Origin: Thermus aquaticus | GTDB lineage: Bacteria; Deinococcota; Deinococci; Deinococcales; Thermaceae | Length of the DNA: 64,000 bases | Assembly: GCF_001280255.1 (NCBI RefSeq) | Contig: NZ_LHCI01000106.1 | Location: forward strand, 1,341,766-1,405,765 | Reading direction: 5' to 3' | Part shown: positions 44,319 through 53,300 of the stretch, piece after piece | How positions within the stretch are numbered: position 1 is the stretch's first letter | How the letters are laid out: each line of letters starts with the position of its first letter | The notes under the pieces: model-generated | What the model saw: the letters and a program-made list of their open reading frames with translations, nothing else | Database searches by the model: none | What the model was told of the DNA's origin: nothing | Translations under genes and position numbers: made by a program

Positions 44319-46009
44319 GGTGGGGGCTCGTGCAGCAGCTCTTCTTCACCGTTCTGCTGGCCGCCTTGGCCACGGGGGGGATGCTCCTTCTTGGAGGTGG
44401 GCTCTTTTTGCTGGCCGAAGGGGAAAGGGCCCTCTGGCAGGAAGCCCGGGGCCTGGCCCGGGACCTGTCCTTTCTGGTCCTGGACGATATTCTGCTTTCC
44501 GATCGGCTGGCCGTGGAGGAGAAGCTCCGCCACCTTAAGGACCGCTACCCCCATCTGGCCTACGTCTACATCCTGAACCCCCGGGGGGAGGTGGTGGCCC
44601 ATACCCTAAGCGGGGGGGTACCCGAGGCCTTGGCCCGTTTGGGTGGGGAGAAGGTCCTGCAGGTGGGCGGCAAGACCGTGTACCAGGTGGAGGCCGGGAT
44701 CATGGGAGGAGAGGCGGGGGGGGGGCGCTTGGGCCTGGAGCGGACCCCCTTGGTGGCCTCCTTCTCAAGGGTGGTGTGGGCGGGCCTTTTTGGACTTCTC
44801 TGGGCGGTGGGTCTGGGGGGAGCTCTGGGCTACCTCTTTCTTACCCGCCTCCTGGAGCCCCTTTCCCTGATGGTTCAGGAAGCCAGCCGCCTGAAAGAGG
44901 GGCAGCCGGCCCGTTTCCCCGAGCCCCCCCACGAGCTTGGGGCTCTGGGCAGGGCCCTCAACGCCATGGGGGCCGAGGTGCGGCGGCGGGAGCGGGACCT
45001 AAGGCTTTTAAACCGCCTCCTTTCCGAGATGCACGCCCTGGACCTGGTCACCCTCTCGGAGAGGGTGCTGGGCCTTTTGGTGCGGGAGCTGGGCTTCACC
45101 TGTGGGGATCTCTGGCTCTCCGGGCGGGTGGTGCACTGCGAGGCCTGCCGGGACCGCTGTCCCCTGGGTGGGGTGGCCTCCCTGGCCCAGGAGGCCCTGG
45201 CTTCCCGCCAGGTCGTGGTCCGGCCCCAGGGGGTCGCGGTGCCTGTCCCCCCTCACGGGGCCCTGGTCCTCCATGGACGGCCGGAGGTGGAGGAGGCCTG
45301 GCTGAGGGCCTTCCTCGAGGCCCTGGCAGGACCCCTGGCCACCGCCTTGGAGAACGCCCGCCTCTACGAGGCCCTGGCGGAGAAGGAGGCGCAGCGGGCG
45401 AGGCTTCTGAAGGCCTGGCTCAAGGCCCAGGAGGAGGAGAGGGCCCGCATCGCCCGGGAGCTTCACGACGAGGTGGGCCAGGCCCTCACCGGCTTGATCC
45501 TGGGCCTCGAGGGGCTCCCCGGGGACCGAGTGGAGGCCCTGAAGGAGCTGGCCCGCCATACCCTGACCGAGGTGCGCCGCCTGGCCCTGGACCTCAGGCC
45601 CAGCGTCCTGGACCACCTGGGCCTGGAGGCGGCCCTCCGGCGCTACGTGCGGGAGTTTGCCGAGCGCACGGGGGTGGAGGTGGACCTTTCCCTCCACCTC
45701 ACCCGTCCCCTGCCCCAGGAGCTGGAGACCGTGGTCTACCGGGTGGTACAGGAAGCCCTCACCAACGTGGCCCGGCACTCGGGAAGCCCCCGAGCCTCGG
45801 TGGGGGTGGTGGAGGTCTTGGGGGAGGTCCGGGTCTTCGTGGAGGACGAGGGCCGGGGGTTTGACCCTGAGGCGGTGGACCCGGGACGCCAGGGGCTTTT
45901 GGGCATGCGGGAGCGGGTAGAGCTCCTAGGCGGGCGTCTTTCCGTGGAAAGCGCTCCTGGTCAGGGAACCCGGGTCCAGGTTAGGCTTCCCATAGGGGTG
46001 GCCGCATGA
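44315..46009 (+). CDS. Sensor histidine kinase with HAMP and Cys-rich GAF domain
   Basis: 564-residue kinase: TM1 about 8-34, extracytoplasmic region 35-150, TM2 about 150-178, HAMP about 178-228, a GAF-like domain about 240-350, and a HisKA_3 domain with phospho-His384 (RIARELHDEVGQ) followed by HATPase_c (ALTNVARHSG, GRGFDPE, GLLGMRERVELLGG). The GAF region contains Cys263, Cys275, Cys278 and Cys282 (CxxCxxxC), possibly a redox or Fe-S site as in oxygen sensors of the NreB type. GTG start overlaps the PhnD stop. Confidence 0.9.
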   Translation: MRWGLVQQLFFTVLLAALATGGMLLLGGGLFLLAEGERALWQEARGLARDLSFLVLDDILLSDRLAVEEKLRHLKDRYPHLAYVYILNPRGEVVAHTLSGGVPEALARLGGEKVLQVGGKTVYQVEAGIMGGEAGGGRLGLERTPLVASFSRVVWAGLFGLLWAVGLGGALGYLFLTRLLEPLSLMVQEASRLKEGQPARFPEPPHELGALGRALNAMGAEVRRRERDLRLLNRLLSEMHALDLVTLSERVLGLLVRELGFTCGDLWLSGRVVHCEACRDRCPLGGVASLAQEALASRQVVVRPQGVAVPVPPHGALVLHGRPEVEEAWLRAFLEALAGPLATALENARLYEALAEKEAQRARLLKAWLKAQEEERARIARELHDEVGQALTGLILGLEGLPGDRVEALKELARHTLTEVRRLALDLRPSVLDHLGLEAALRRYVREFAERTGVEVDLSLHLTRPLPQELETVVYRVVQEALTNVARHSGSPRASVGVVEVLGEVRVFVEDEGRGFDPEAVDPGRQGLLGMRERVELLGGRLSVESAPGQGTRVQVRLPIGVAA

Positions 46010-46629
46010 TCCGGGTGGTGCTGGTGGAGGATCACCTTCTGGTGCGGAGCGGGCTCCGCCACCTGCTGGAGGCCAGGGGCCCGGTGCGGGTGGTGGGGGA
46101 GGCGGGCAGCTGCCGGGAGGCCCTGGAGCTTCTGGAGAAGGTCCAGGCTGACGTGGCCATCCTGGACGTCTCCCTCCCCGACGGCACGGGCATCGCCCTT
46201 TGCCAGAGGCTTCGCGAGCGGTTCCCCGAGCTCAGGCTTCTCGCCCTTTCCATGCACGAGGACCTGGAGTACGTGCGAGGGTTCCTTCAGGCTGGGGGGC
46301 AGGGGTACGTCAGCAAGGCGGCCGTGGACCAGGAGCTTTTGGACGCCGTCTTGGCCGTGGCCCGGGGGGAGCGGTACCTGAACCCCGCTCTGGCCATGCG
46401 TCTGGCCATGGAGCTGGTGCGGGAAAGCGCCGAGGAGGCCCCCCTTTCGCCCCGGGAGGAGGAGGTTCTCCGCCTTCTGGCCCAGGGGCTTTCCCACAAG
46501 GAGGTGGCGGAGAAGCTGGGGATCTCCGAGAAGACCGTGGCCACTTACCGGGAGCGGGGAATGGAGAAGCTGGGCCTCGCTTCGCGGAGCGAGCTTCTGC
46601 GCTACGCCGCCCGCAAAGGCTGGATATAG
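46006..46629 (+). CDS. NarL/LuxR-family response regulator
   Basis: 207-residue two-domain regulator. The receiver domain has acidic pocket Glu8-Asp9, phospho-Asp54 (AILDVSLPDG) and a Lys near 105. A LuxR-type HTH lies at about 145-195 (LSPREEEVLRLLAQGLSHKE, then KTVATYRERGMEKLG). Partner of the overlapping kinase gene (ATGA). Expected to activate the divergent molybdoenzyme operon, perhaps through the palindrome at 43418. Confidence 0.92.
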   Translation: MIRVVLVEDHLLVRSGLRHLLEARGPVRVVGEAGSCREALELLEKVQADVAILDVSLPDGTGIALCQRLRERFPELRLLALSMHEDLEYVRGFLQAGGQGYVSKAAVDQELLDAVLAVARGERYLNPALAMRLAMELVRESAEEAPLSPREEEVLRLLAQGLSHKEVAEKLGISEKTVATYRERGMEKLGLASRSELLRYAARKGWI

Positions 46630-46636
46630 TCCTCAT

Positions 46637-46686
46637 ACCACCCCATGCTAGCTTGCGCCAGCATGGGGGCCCCGGCGAAAGGTTCC
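46637..46686 (+). repeat. Dispersed palindromic repeat, family B, copy 3
   Basis: ACCACCCCATGCTAGC, TTGC, GCCAGCATGGGG, then GCCCCGGCGAAAGGTTCC. Located 8 bp after the response-regulator stop and shared almost in full with the copy at 6230. Nothing else is seen before ruvC ends at 46727. Confidence 0.8.
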
Positions 46687-46726
46687 TGGGGAAGTTACCA
46701 GGCATGGTGGGCCTAAGGAAACAGGA

Positions 46727-47227
46727 TCAAAGGGGCTTGGCCGCTCCCAGACGGGCGTAGAAGGCGTGGGTGAGGGCGATGGCCAGGGCGTCCGCTAGGT
46801 GGCTGGGCCTGGGGGTCTCCTTTAGGCCCAGGGCGCTTCGCACCATCAGGGCCACCTCCTCCTTGCTGGCGTGGCCGTGGCCGGCCAGGGCCTGCTTCAC
46901 CTGCATGGGCCCGTAGGCGTAGACGGGGACCCCAGCTTCAAAGGCCGCCACCAGGACCGCCCCCAGGGCCCAGCCCACCTTGTAGGCCAGCTCGTTTTGG
47001 CGGTAGAAGAACTGCTCCTCCACCGCCAGGGCCTCGGGGCGGAAGGCGAGGAGGGCTTCTTTGGCCCGGGCGTGGATCCGCCCCACCCGGGCCTCGGCCT
47101 TTTCCTTGTGGGAGGTCCTCACCACCTCCCCGTGGAGAAGGCGGGCCTTCAGGGCCCCCTTCTCCTCTGCCTCCACCACCCCAAGGCCCAGGTGGGTGAT
47201 GCCGGGGTCTACGCCCAGGACGATCAC
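46727..47227 (-). CDS. ruvC: Holliday junction resolvase RuvC
   Basis: 166-residue endonuclease resolving four-way DNA junctions as a dimer. Catalytic Asp7 (LGVDPGITHLG), Glu70 (LAVEEQFF), His143 and Asp146 (SHLADALAIA) are at the T. thermophilus positions. GTG start 6 bp after the ftsZ stop, so it is the tail of the division cluster transcript. Confidence 0.96.
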   Translation of the reverse strand: MIVLGVDPGITHLGLGVVEAEEKGALKARLLHGEVVRTSHKEKAEARVGRIHARAKEALLAFRPEALAVEEQFFYRQNELAYKVGWALGAVLVAAFEAGVPVYAYGPMQVKQALAGHGHASKEEVALMVRSALGLKETPRPSHLADALAIALTHAFYARLGAAKPL

Positions 47228-47233
47228 GGAGGT

Positions 47234-48289
47234 TCAGTTGCCTCGCTTGGGCGGGAAGTCCCCGTCCCCGTAGCGGATGAAGGCGGGGATGTCAAAGTTG
47301 TAGGCGTCGGCGTGGGTGGGGAAGTCCAGGGGGCGGATGGGCTTGGGCACCACGGTGCTCTCCCCGAAGCCGGCGGCGATGAGGATCACCCTAAGCTCGT
47401 CCTGGGCCCTTTCGTCGTAGGTCACGCCGTAGAGGATGTCCACGTCCTCGTTGCCGGTGGCCTCCCGCACCCTTTCCACCACCTCGGCGGCCTCCGTGAG
47501 GGAGAGGTCCTCCGAACCCACCACGTTGAGGAGAAGGCGCTTGGCCCCTTCAATGGAGCGCTCCAGGAGGGGGCTCATGGTGGCGGTTTTGGCCGCCTCC
47601 TCCACCCTGCCCTCCCCGCGCCCGGCCCCGATGCCCATGAGGACCTGGCCCGCCCCTTCCAGGAGGGCCTTGACATCGGCGAAGTCCACGTTGATGAGGC
47701 CGGGGAGGTTGATGACATCCGTGATGCCCTTGACCCCGTGGTAGAGGACCCGGTCGGCGATGAGGAAGGCGTCCTTCAGGGTCATCTTCTTGTCCACGGC
47801 GGAGAGGAGGCGGTCGTTCTGGACCACCACCACGGCGTCCACCCGGTCCTTGAGCTTCCGGATCCCCTCCTCGGCCACCTTCAGGCGCTTGGGGCCTTCA
47901 AAGCGGAAGGGCCGGGTCACCACGGCCACGGTCAGGGCCCCCAGGCGCTTGGCGACCTCCGCCACCACGGGGGCGCTCCCCGTGCCTGTGCCGCCCCCCA
48001 TGCCGGCGGTGAGGAAGACCAGGTCCGCCCCTTCCAGGGCCTCGGCGATGAGGTCCTCGGACTCCAAGGCCGCCTTCTCGCCGATCTCCGGGTTGCCTCC
48101 CGCCCCCAGGCCCCGGGTGAGCCTCTCCCCGAGCTGAATGCGGATGTCCGCCAGGCTCTTGGCCAGGACCTGGGCGTCGGTGTTGGCAGCGATGAACTCC
48201 ACGCCGGAGAGCCCGGCCTCAATCATGCGGTTTACGGCGTTCCCCCCCGCGCCCCCGAGCCCGATAACCTTGATGACCGCTCCTTCCAT
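47234..48289 (-). CDS. ftsZ: Cell division tubulin FtsZ
   Basis: 351-residue GTPase that polymerises into the Z-ring. IGLGGAGGNAVNRMI, the tubulin signature GGGTGTGSAPVVAE, synergy loop NVDFADVKALL, and a short linker to the conserved C-terminal peptide DIPAFIRYGDGDF that binds FtsA. The ATG is preceded by TAGGAGGGAAAGC. Follows ftsA by 10 bp. Confidence 0.97.
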   Translation of the reverse strand: MEGAVIKVIGLGGAGGNAVNRMIEAGLSGVEFIAANTDAQVLAKSLADIRIQLGERLTRGLGAGGNPEIGEKAALESEDLIAEALEGADLVFLTAGMGGGTGTGSAPVVAEVAKRLGALTVAVVTRPFRFEGPKRLKVAEEGIRKLKDRVDAVVVVQNDRLLSAVDKKMTLKDAFLIADRVLYHGVKGITDVINLPGLINVDFADVKALLEGAGQVLMGIGAGRGEGRVEEAAKTATMSPLLERSIEGAKRLLLNVVGSEDLSLTEAAEVVERVREATGNEDVDILYGVTYDERAQDELRVILIAAGFGESTVVPKPIRPLDFPTHADAYNFDIPAFIRYGDGDFPPKRGN

Positions 48290-48299
48290 GCTTTCCCTC

Positions 48300-49541
48300 C
48301 TAGAATAGATTGTTGATAATCTCCTTGATGCGGGCCCAGATGCCCGCGCCCTGGCCGCCTTCTTGCTTCTCTCTCTTTTCCCGTTTGGGCTTGGCCTCGA
48401 GGGCCTTCGCGGGCAGGGTGGTCCCGTAGCGCACCAGGCCCACGGCGGTGGCGTGGGCGGGGGTGGCCACCACGTCGGTGAGGCCCGAGACCCCATGGGG
48501 CTTGCCCACCCGCACCGGGAGGCTGTACTGCTGGCGGGCCAGGAGGTCAAAGCCCCGGAGGAGGGCCGTCCCCCCGGCGAGGACCACCCGGTTCACCTTG
48601 ACCTCCAGCGGCCCCATGGCCTCGTCCACGGACTGGCGGGCCAGGTGGAGGATCTCCCGGAGGCGGGGCCGGATGATGCGGGCCAGCTCCGGCGCGGGCA
48701 CCTCGCCCAGGGAGCCCCCCTCTTGGTTGATCTCCAGGACCAGCTCGGGGTCCGCCAGCTCGGGCAGGGCCGCGCCGTACTTCTTCTTGACCCTTTCCGC
48801 CTCCTCAAAGGGGATCTTGAGGAGCTGGGCGATGTCCTGGGTCACGTGATCCCCCCCAAGGGGCAGGACGGCGGAGTGGGCCAGCCTGCCCTCCCGGAAG
48901 ACGGCCACGTCCGTGGTGCCCCCGCCCACGTCCAGGAGGAGGACGGTCATCTTCTCCTCCTCCGGGTTCAGGACCCCCAGGCCGCTGGCCAGGGGCTGGG
49001 CCACCAGGGCGTCTATGAAGAGCCCGGCGTCCTCCACCGCTCGGCGCAGGTTGGAGAGGGGCCCCCGGGCGGCGGCCATCAGGTGGACCTCCACCTCGAG
49101 GCGCACCCCCGCCATGCCCACGGGGTCCCTGATCCCCTCCTGGCCGTCCACCTTGAACTCCAGGGGCAGGGCGTGGAGGAGCTCCAGCTCGCCGTCAAAG
49201 GGGTAGGCCTTGGCCTGCTCAATGGCCCGCTCCACGTCGCTTTCGGCGATGCTGTGCCCCCTTCGGATGGCGGCCAGGCCGTGGCTGGTAACGCTCTTCA
49301 GGTGGGCACCCCCCACGCCCACCACCACCCGCTCCACCCTGACCCCGGCCACCCTTTCGGCCTGGTGGACGCTCTGACGGATGGCCTCGCTGGTGCGCTC
49401 CAGGTTGACCACCACGCCCCGCTTCAGCCCCTGGGAGGGGGCGGTACCTTCCCCGATGATGTCCAGAATCCCGTCGGGGCCAAGCTCCCCGATCACGGTG
49501 GTGACCTTGCTGGTGCCAACGTCTAGTCCGGCGATAATCAT
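48300..49541 (-). CDS. ftsA: Cell division protein FtsA
   Basis: 413-residue actin-like ATPase that tethers FtsZ to the membrane. N-terminal IIAGLDVGTSKVTTVIGE phosphate-1 loop, GHSIAESDVERAIEQA in the 1C domain, LLLDVGGGTTDVAVF phosphate-2, VLAGGTALLRGFDLLA, and a C-terminal amphipathic helix IWARIKEIINNLF after a charged linker. ATG overlaps the ftsQ stop. Confidence 0.96.
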   Translation of the reverse strand: MIIAGLDVGTSKVTTVIGELGPDGILDIIGEGTAPSQGLKRGVVVNLERTSEAIRQSVHQAERVAGVRVERVVVGVGGAHLKSVTSHGLAAIRRGHSIAESDVERAIEQAKAYPFDGELELLHALPLEFKVDGQEGIRDPVGMAGVRLEVEVHLMAAARGPLSNLRRAVEDAGLFIDALVAQPLASGLGVLNPEEEKMTVLLLDVGGGTTDVAVFREGRLAHSAVLPLGGDHVTQDIAQLLKIPFEEAERVKKKYGAALPELADPELVLEINQEGGSLGEVPAPELARIIRPRLREILHLARQSVDEAMGPLEVKVNRVVLAGGTALLRGFDLLARQQYSLPVRVGKPHGVSGLTDVVATPAHATAVGLVRYGTTLPAKALEAKPKREKREKQEGGQGAGIWARIKEIINNLF

Positions 49542-50125
49542 GGGCGTACGCTCACCCCCCAAGAATACAGGTAGACCCGGCTTGCAGAAGGCCGCTCCAC
49601 TTGGGCATACTCTAGCAGAAACCGGACCTCGGGGGCGAAAAGGGTGCTTTGGTCCAGGACTACCCAAAACCCCGCTGGGGTGTAGCGCAGGGCCTTGGCC
49701 TTGGGGTAGGCCCGGGCCAGCTTCAGGAGGTCCTCTTTGGGCAAAGGCCCTTTGCCCTCCACCTTTGGGCCCGGGGCCAGGGGGCCTGCGCCGGGGAGGA
49801 CCACGCCGTCCTCGGAGAGGGCATCGCCGCCCGGGAGGGGGAGGAGGGGCTTCCTTTCCCGCACATAGAGGCGCACCGCCCCGGGCCTCGGCTTTTCCAG
49901 ACGGGCCTCGGCGATCCAGGGGTCCTTTTGCAGGGGGGCGAGCCGCTGGGGGAGGACCCAGAGCCAGGGGTCTCCCTGGTAGAGGCGGGCTTTGGCCAGG
50001 AGGTCCTCGGGCTTCAGGTGCCTTAGCCCCACCACCTCCACCTTCTCCACGGGGAAGAGGACCAGGCTGGCCACGTAGAGGGTGGCCAGGAGAAGGAGGG
50101 CCAGGATGGTCCTCATTGGCGCCAT
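49538..50125 (-). CDS. ftsQ: Cell division protein FtsQ/DivIB
   Basis: 195-residue bitopic membrane protein: short cytoplasmic N-terminus, one helix (TILALLLLATLYVASLVLF), then a POTRA domain (VEKVEVVGLRHLKPEDLLAK) and a beta domain (DPWIAEARLEKPRPGAVRLYVRERKP region). Links FtsL/PBP to the divisome. Shorter than most FtsQ proteins. Start ATG 50125; Met4 is an alternative. Confidence 0.9.
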   Translation of the reverse strand: MAPMRTILALLLLATLYVASLVLFPVEKVEVVGLRHLKPEDLLAKARLYQGDPWLWVLPQRLAPLQKDPWIAEARLEKPRPGAVRLYVRERKPLLPLPGGDALSEDGVVLPGAGPLAPGPKVEGKGPLPKEDLLKLARAYPKAKALRYTPAGFWVVLDQSTLFAPEVRFLLEYAQVERPSASRVYLYSWGVSVRP

Positions 50126-50156
50126 TTTACCCCCGGGGTGGGAAAACCGCGCGAAA

Positions 50157-50954
50157 TCACGGCCAGACCTCCCACTCCAGCTCCAGGGGGAGCTCTTCCT
50201 GGATGCGCTTAAGGAGCGCCAGCACGTCCTTGGCCGTGGCCCGGCCCAGGTTGACGATGAAGTTGCCGTGCTCCAGGGAGACCATGGCGTCCCCCACCCT
50301 GAGGCCCTTGAGGCCCCGCTGGTCTATGAGGCGGCCCGCCGAGTGGCCGGGGGGGTTTTTGAAGGCGCAGCCGGCGCTTTTCTTCTTGGGCTGCCCCTTC
50401 CTGGCCGCGTCCACCTCCTCCATGCGCCTTTTGATCTCCTCCAGGGGGCGCTCCTTGAGCCTAAGCCGGACCCGGGTCACGATGCCCCCCGGGGGGAGGT
50501 TGCTCTTGCGGTAGCCGAAGCCCAGCTCCTCGGGGGCGTAGACGTGGAAGGCGCCGTCGTGGAAGATCTCCACCGCCTCCAGGGCGTCCGCCATCTCGCC
50601 GAAGCGGGTGCCGGCGTTCATCTTCACCGCGCCCCCCACCTGGGCGGGGATGCCCAGGAGGCCCTCGAGGCCCGAAAGCCCCGCCCTGGCCGCCTCCTGC
50701 ACCAGTAGGGGCAGGAGGGCCCCGGCCCCCACCCAGCCCTTCAGGTCCCACGCCTGGAACTCCCCCGCCAGGCGGATGACCCGCTCCGGCACCCCCTCGT
50801 CCAGGACAAGAAGGTTGGACCCGTTCCCGAGGACCCGGTAAGGGGCCTCGGTGGCCCGCCTTAGCTCCTCCCGGGTCTCCACGGTCCAGAGCTCGGCGGG
50901 GCCGCCCACGCCCAGGGTGGTGTAGTCCTTGAGGAGCACCCGCTCAACCTTCAT
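50157..50954 (-). CDS. murB: UDP-N-acetylenolpyruvoylglucosamine reductase MurB
   Basis: 265-residue FAD enzyme, the second step of UDP-MurNAc synthesis. VLGNGSNLLVLDEGV FAD loop, GIPAQVGGAVKMNAGTRFGE, GFGYRKSNLPPG, and the catalytic region KKSAGCAFKNPPG (Cys in place of the type I Ser). It aligns closely with the T. thermophilus enzyme of known structure. Start MKVERVLLKD chosen over an upstream GTG-type extension; overlaps murC by 11 bp. Confidence 0.96.
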   Translation of the reverse strand: MKVERVLLKDYTTLGVGGPAELWTVETREELRRATEAPYRVLGNGSNLLVLDEGVPERVIRLAGEFQAWDLKGWVGAGALLPLLVQEAARAGLSGLEGLLGIPAQVGGAVKMNAGTRFGEMADALEAVEIFHDGAFHVYAPEELGFGYRKSNLPPGGIVTRVRLRLKERPLEEIKRRMEEVDAARKGQPKKKSAGCAFKNPPGHSAGRLIDQRGLKGLRVGDAMVSLEHGNFIVNLGRATAKDVLALLKRIQEELPLELEWEVWP

Positions 50955-52284
50955 GGACCAGCCTCCGGGCAAGATCGGTCACGTCGCCCGCCCCCAGGGC
51001 CAGCCACAGGTCCCCTGGGCCCGCCGTGGCCCGGGCGTAGGCCAGGGCTTCCTCCCCCTCCAGGTAGCGGGCGGCCACCCCCCTGGCCTTCAGGCCCTCG
51101 GCGATCCTCTGGCTCAGGGCCTCGGGGGAGACCTGGGCCCGCTCGCCGGCGGTGTAGACGGGGAGGACCACCACCTCCTGGGCCTGGGCCAGGGCCTCCA
51201 CGAACTCCTCCCAGAGGGCCTGGGTGCGGAGGAGGCGGTGGGGCTGGAAGAGGACCCGGATGCGCCGCCCCAGGTGGCCCGCCGCCTCCAGGGTGGCCCG
51301 GACCTCGGTGGGGTGGTGGGCGTAGTCGTCCACCACCCAGGCCCCTCCCACCTCGCCCACCTTCTGGAAGCGCCGCCCCACACCGGGAAAGCGGAAAAGG
51401 CCCTTCAGGATGGCCTCCACCTCCACCCCGAAGGCCAGGGCGGCCAGAGCGGCGGCGAGGGCGTTCCTGACGTTGTGGGCCCCGGGGACCTGGAGGCGCG
51501 CCTCCCCCAGGACCCGCCCCTCCCACACCAGAAGGAAGCGGCTTCCCGTGGGGCCGGGCTCCAGCCCTTCCGCCCAGAGCTCCCCCCCTTCCCCAAAGAG
51601 GCGCCTGGGGAGGTCTTGCGAAAGCCGCTTAAGCCTCTCGTCAAAGGCCGGGACCACGGCCACGCCTGCGCCCTTTAGAAAGCCCCTCATGGCCTCCTCC
51701 AGGGCCTCGAGGCTCTCGTGGTAGTTGGGCGCCCGCTGGCCCGGAGGGGCGATGTGGTCCGCCTCCAGGTTGGTGGCCACGGCCACCGAGACCCGCACCC
51801 CCTGGAAGAGGGGGTCCGACTCGTCCACCTCCGCCAGGCGGGGGCCCTGGCCGTACCGGGCGTTCCCCGGGAGGAGGCTAAGCTCCCCGCCCAGGAGGAC
51901 CCAGGGGTCTAGACCCGCCTCCAGGAGGATGCTGGCCAGCATCCCCGTGGTGGTGGTCTTGCCGTGGGTGCCGGTGACCCCGATGGAGGGCTTCTGGGAG
52001 AGGAGATGGGCGAGGAGCTCCATCCGCCTCAGCACCCTGAGGCCCTTGGCCCGGGCGGCCGCCACCTCCGGGTGGTCGGGGGGGATGGGGGTGGGGAGGA
52101 GGAGGGTGTCCTCGTCCTTCAGGTGCTCGGGGGCGTGGCCCTGGTAGACGGGGATGCCCAGGGCTTCGGCCCTTTTGCCCGGGGCCAGGTCGCACCCCGT
52201 GACCTCCACGCCTTCCGCCATGAGGAGGCGGGCCAGGGCGCTCATGCCCACCCCTTCCACGCCCATCACGTGCACGCGCTTCAT
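50944..52284 (-). CDS. murC: UDP-N-acetylmuramate-L-alanine ligase MurC
   Basis: 446-residue cytoplasmic ligase adding L-Ala to UDP-MurNAc. N-terminal VHVMGVEGVGMSALARLLM, P-loop SIGVTGTHGKTTTTGMLAS, NLEADH, ADP-binding GAHNVRNALAAALAAL and VDDYAHHPTEVRATLEA. ATG overlaps the murG stop. Directly followed by murB. Confidence 0.96.
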   Translation of the reverse strand: MKRVHVMGVEGVGMSALARLLMAEGVEVTGCDLAPGKRAEALGIPVYQGHAPEHLKDEDTLLLPTPIPPDHPEVAAARAKGLRVLRRMELLAHLLSQKPSIGVTGTHGKTTTTGMLASILLEAGLDPWVLLGGELSLLPGNARYGQGPRLAEVDESDPLFQGVRVSVAVATNLEADHIAPPGQRAPNYHESLEALEEAMRGFLKGAGVAVVPAFDERLKRLSQDLPRRLFGEGGELWAEGLEPGPTGSRFLLVWEGRVLGEARLQVPGAHNVRNALAAALAALAFGVEVEAILKGLFRFPGVGRRFQKVGEVGGAWVVDDYAHHPTEVRATLEAAGHLGRRIRVLFQPHRLLRTQALWEEFVEALAQAQEVVVLPVYTAGERAQVSPEALSQRIAEGLKARGVAARYLEGEEALAYARATAGPGDLWLALGAGDVTDLARRLVHEG

Positions 52285-53300
52285 AGGTACTCCTCCAGCC
52301 AGTCGGCGATCCTCCCCGCCGCCCCTTCGGGGGAGAGGCGGGCCATGGCCTCCCGGTACGGGCCGGGGTTTTCCAAAATCCTCTCTATCTGCTCCTTCAG
52401 GGCCTCCCGCCTGGCCAGTTCCGCCGCCCCCGCCTTGGCGTAGGCCATGGCGTTGGCCAGCTGGGCCCCGCCGTCCAGGCTCGGGGCGAGGGGGAAGAGG
52501 AGGGCGGGGAGGTGGTGGAAGGCGGCCTCGGCCAGGGTGCCCGCCCCGGCCCGGGAGAGGAGGAGGTCGGCGGCGCTCATGGCCAGGGGGGCGTCCAGAA
52601 AGCCCGCCACCTTGTAGGCCTCGTCCTCCAGGTGGCCAAACCTTTCCAGCCACCTCTCCCCCACCTGGTGGAGGACGCTGAGGCCCAGGGGCTTGAGGAG
52701 GGGAGGAAGGGTCTCGTTGAGCTCCAGGCTTCCCTGGCTTCCCCCGAGGACCAGGAGGAGGGGCTTCTTGGGGTCAAAGCCCAGCCTTGTCTTGGCCTCC
52801 TCCTTGGGGTAGCGCACCTCCCGCACGGGGTAGCCCAGGACCCGGGCCTTGGCGGCGAGCCCCGGGGCCAGGGGGATGGGCACGGAAAGGGCCAGGCCCC
52901 GGGCCATGGGAAGGAGGAGGCGGAGGGCCAGGCCCAGCTTGGCGTTTTGTTCGTGGAGGAGGAGGGGGATCCCCCCCATGGCCCCCACGAAGGCCCCGGG
53001 GAAGCCGGCGTAGCCCCCGGTGGAAAGGATGGCCCTTGGGGCCACCTCCTTCAGGACCTTCCTGGCGGCCAGGAGGCCTTTTAGGAGCTTGTATCCCTCG
53101 GCGGGGCGGAAGGCGCTCCGGTCCAGCTTGCCGGCGGGGATGAGGGCGGGGGGGATGGGGGTCTTGGGGAGGAGCCGGGCCTCGAGGCCCCCCTGGGCCC
53201 CCAGGTAGAAGACCCGGTGCCCCCGCCTCCTGAGCTCCTCGGCCACGGCCAGGGCGGGGAAGAGGTGCCCCCCGGTGCCCCCTCCCGTTAGGAGGACCAC
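52281..53300 (-). CDS. murG: Undecaprenyldiphospho-muramoylpentapeptide GlcNAc transferase MurG
   Basis: 339-residue peripheral membrane glycosyltransferase making lipid II from lipid I. TGGGTGGHLFPALAVAEEL and STGGYAGFPGAFVGAM G-loops, LHEQNAKLGLALRLLL, LLVLGGSQGSLELNETLPPL and LLLSRAGAGTLAEAAFHHLP. GTG start inside the end of ftsW. Confidence 0.95.
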   Translation of the reverse strand: MVLLTGGGTGGHLFPALAVAEELRRRGHRVFYLGAQGGLEARLLPKTPIPPALIPAGKLDRSAFRPAEGYKLLKGLLAARKVLKEVAPRAILSTGGYAGFPGAFVGAMGGIPLLLHEQNAKLGLALRLLLPMARGLALSVPIPLAPGLAAKARVLGYPVREVRYPKEEAKTRLGFDPKKPLLLVLGGSQGSLELNETLPPLLKPLGLSVLHQVGERWLERFGHLEDEAYKVAGFLDAPLAMSAADLLLSRAGAGTLAEAAFHHLPALLFPLAPSLDGGAQLANAMAYAKAGAAELARREALKEQIERILENPGPYREAMARLSPEGAAGRIADWLEEYL

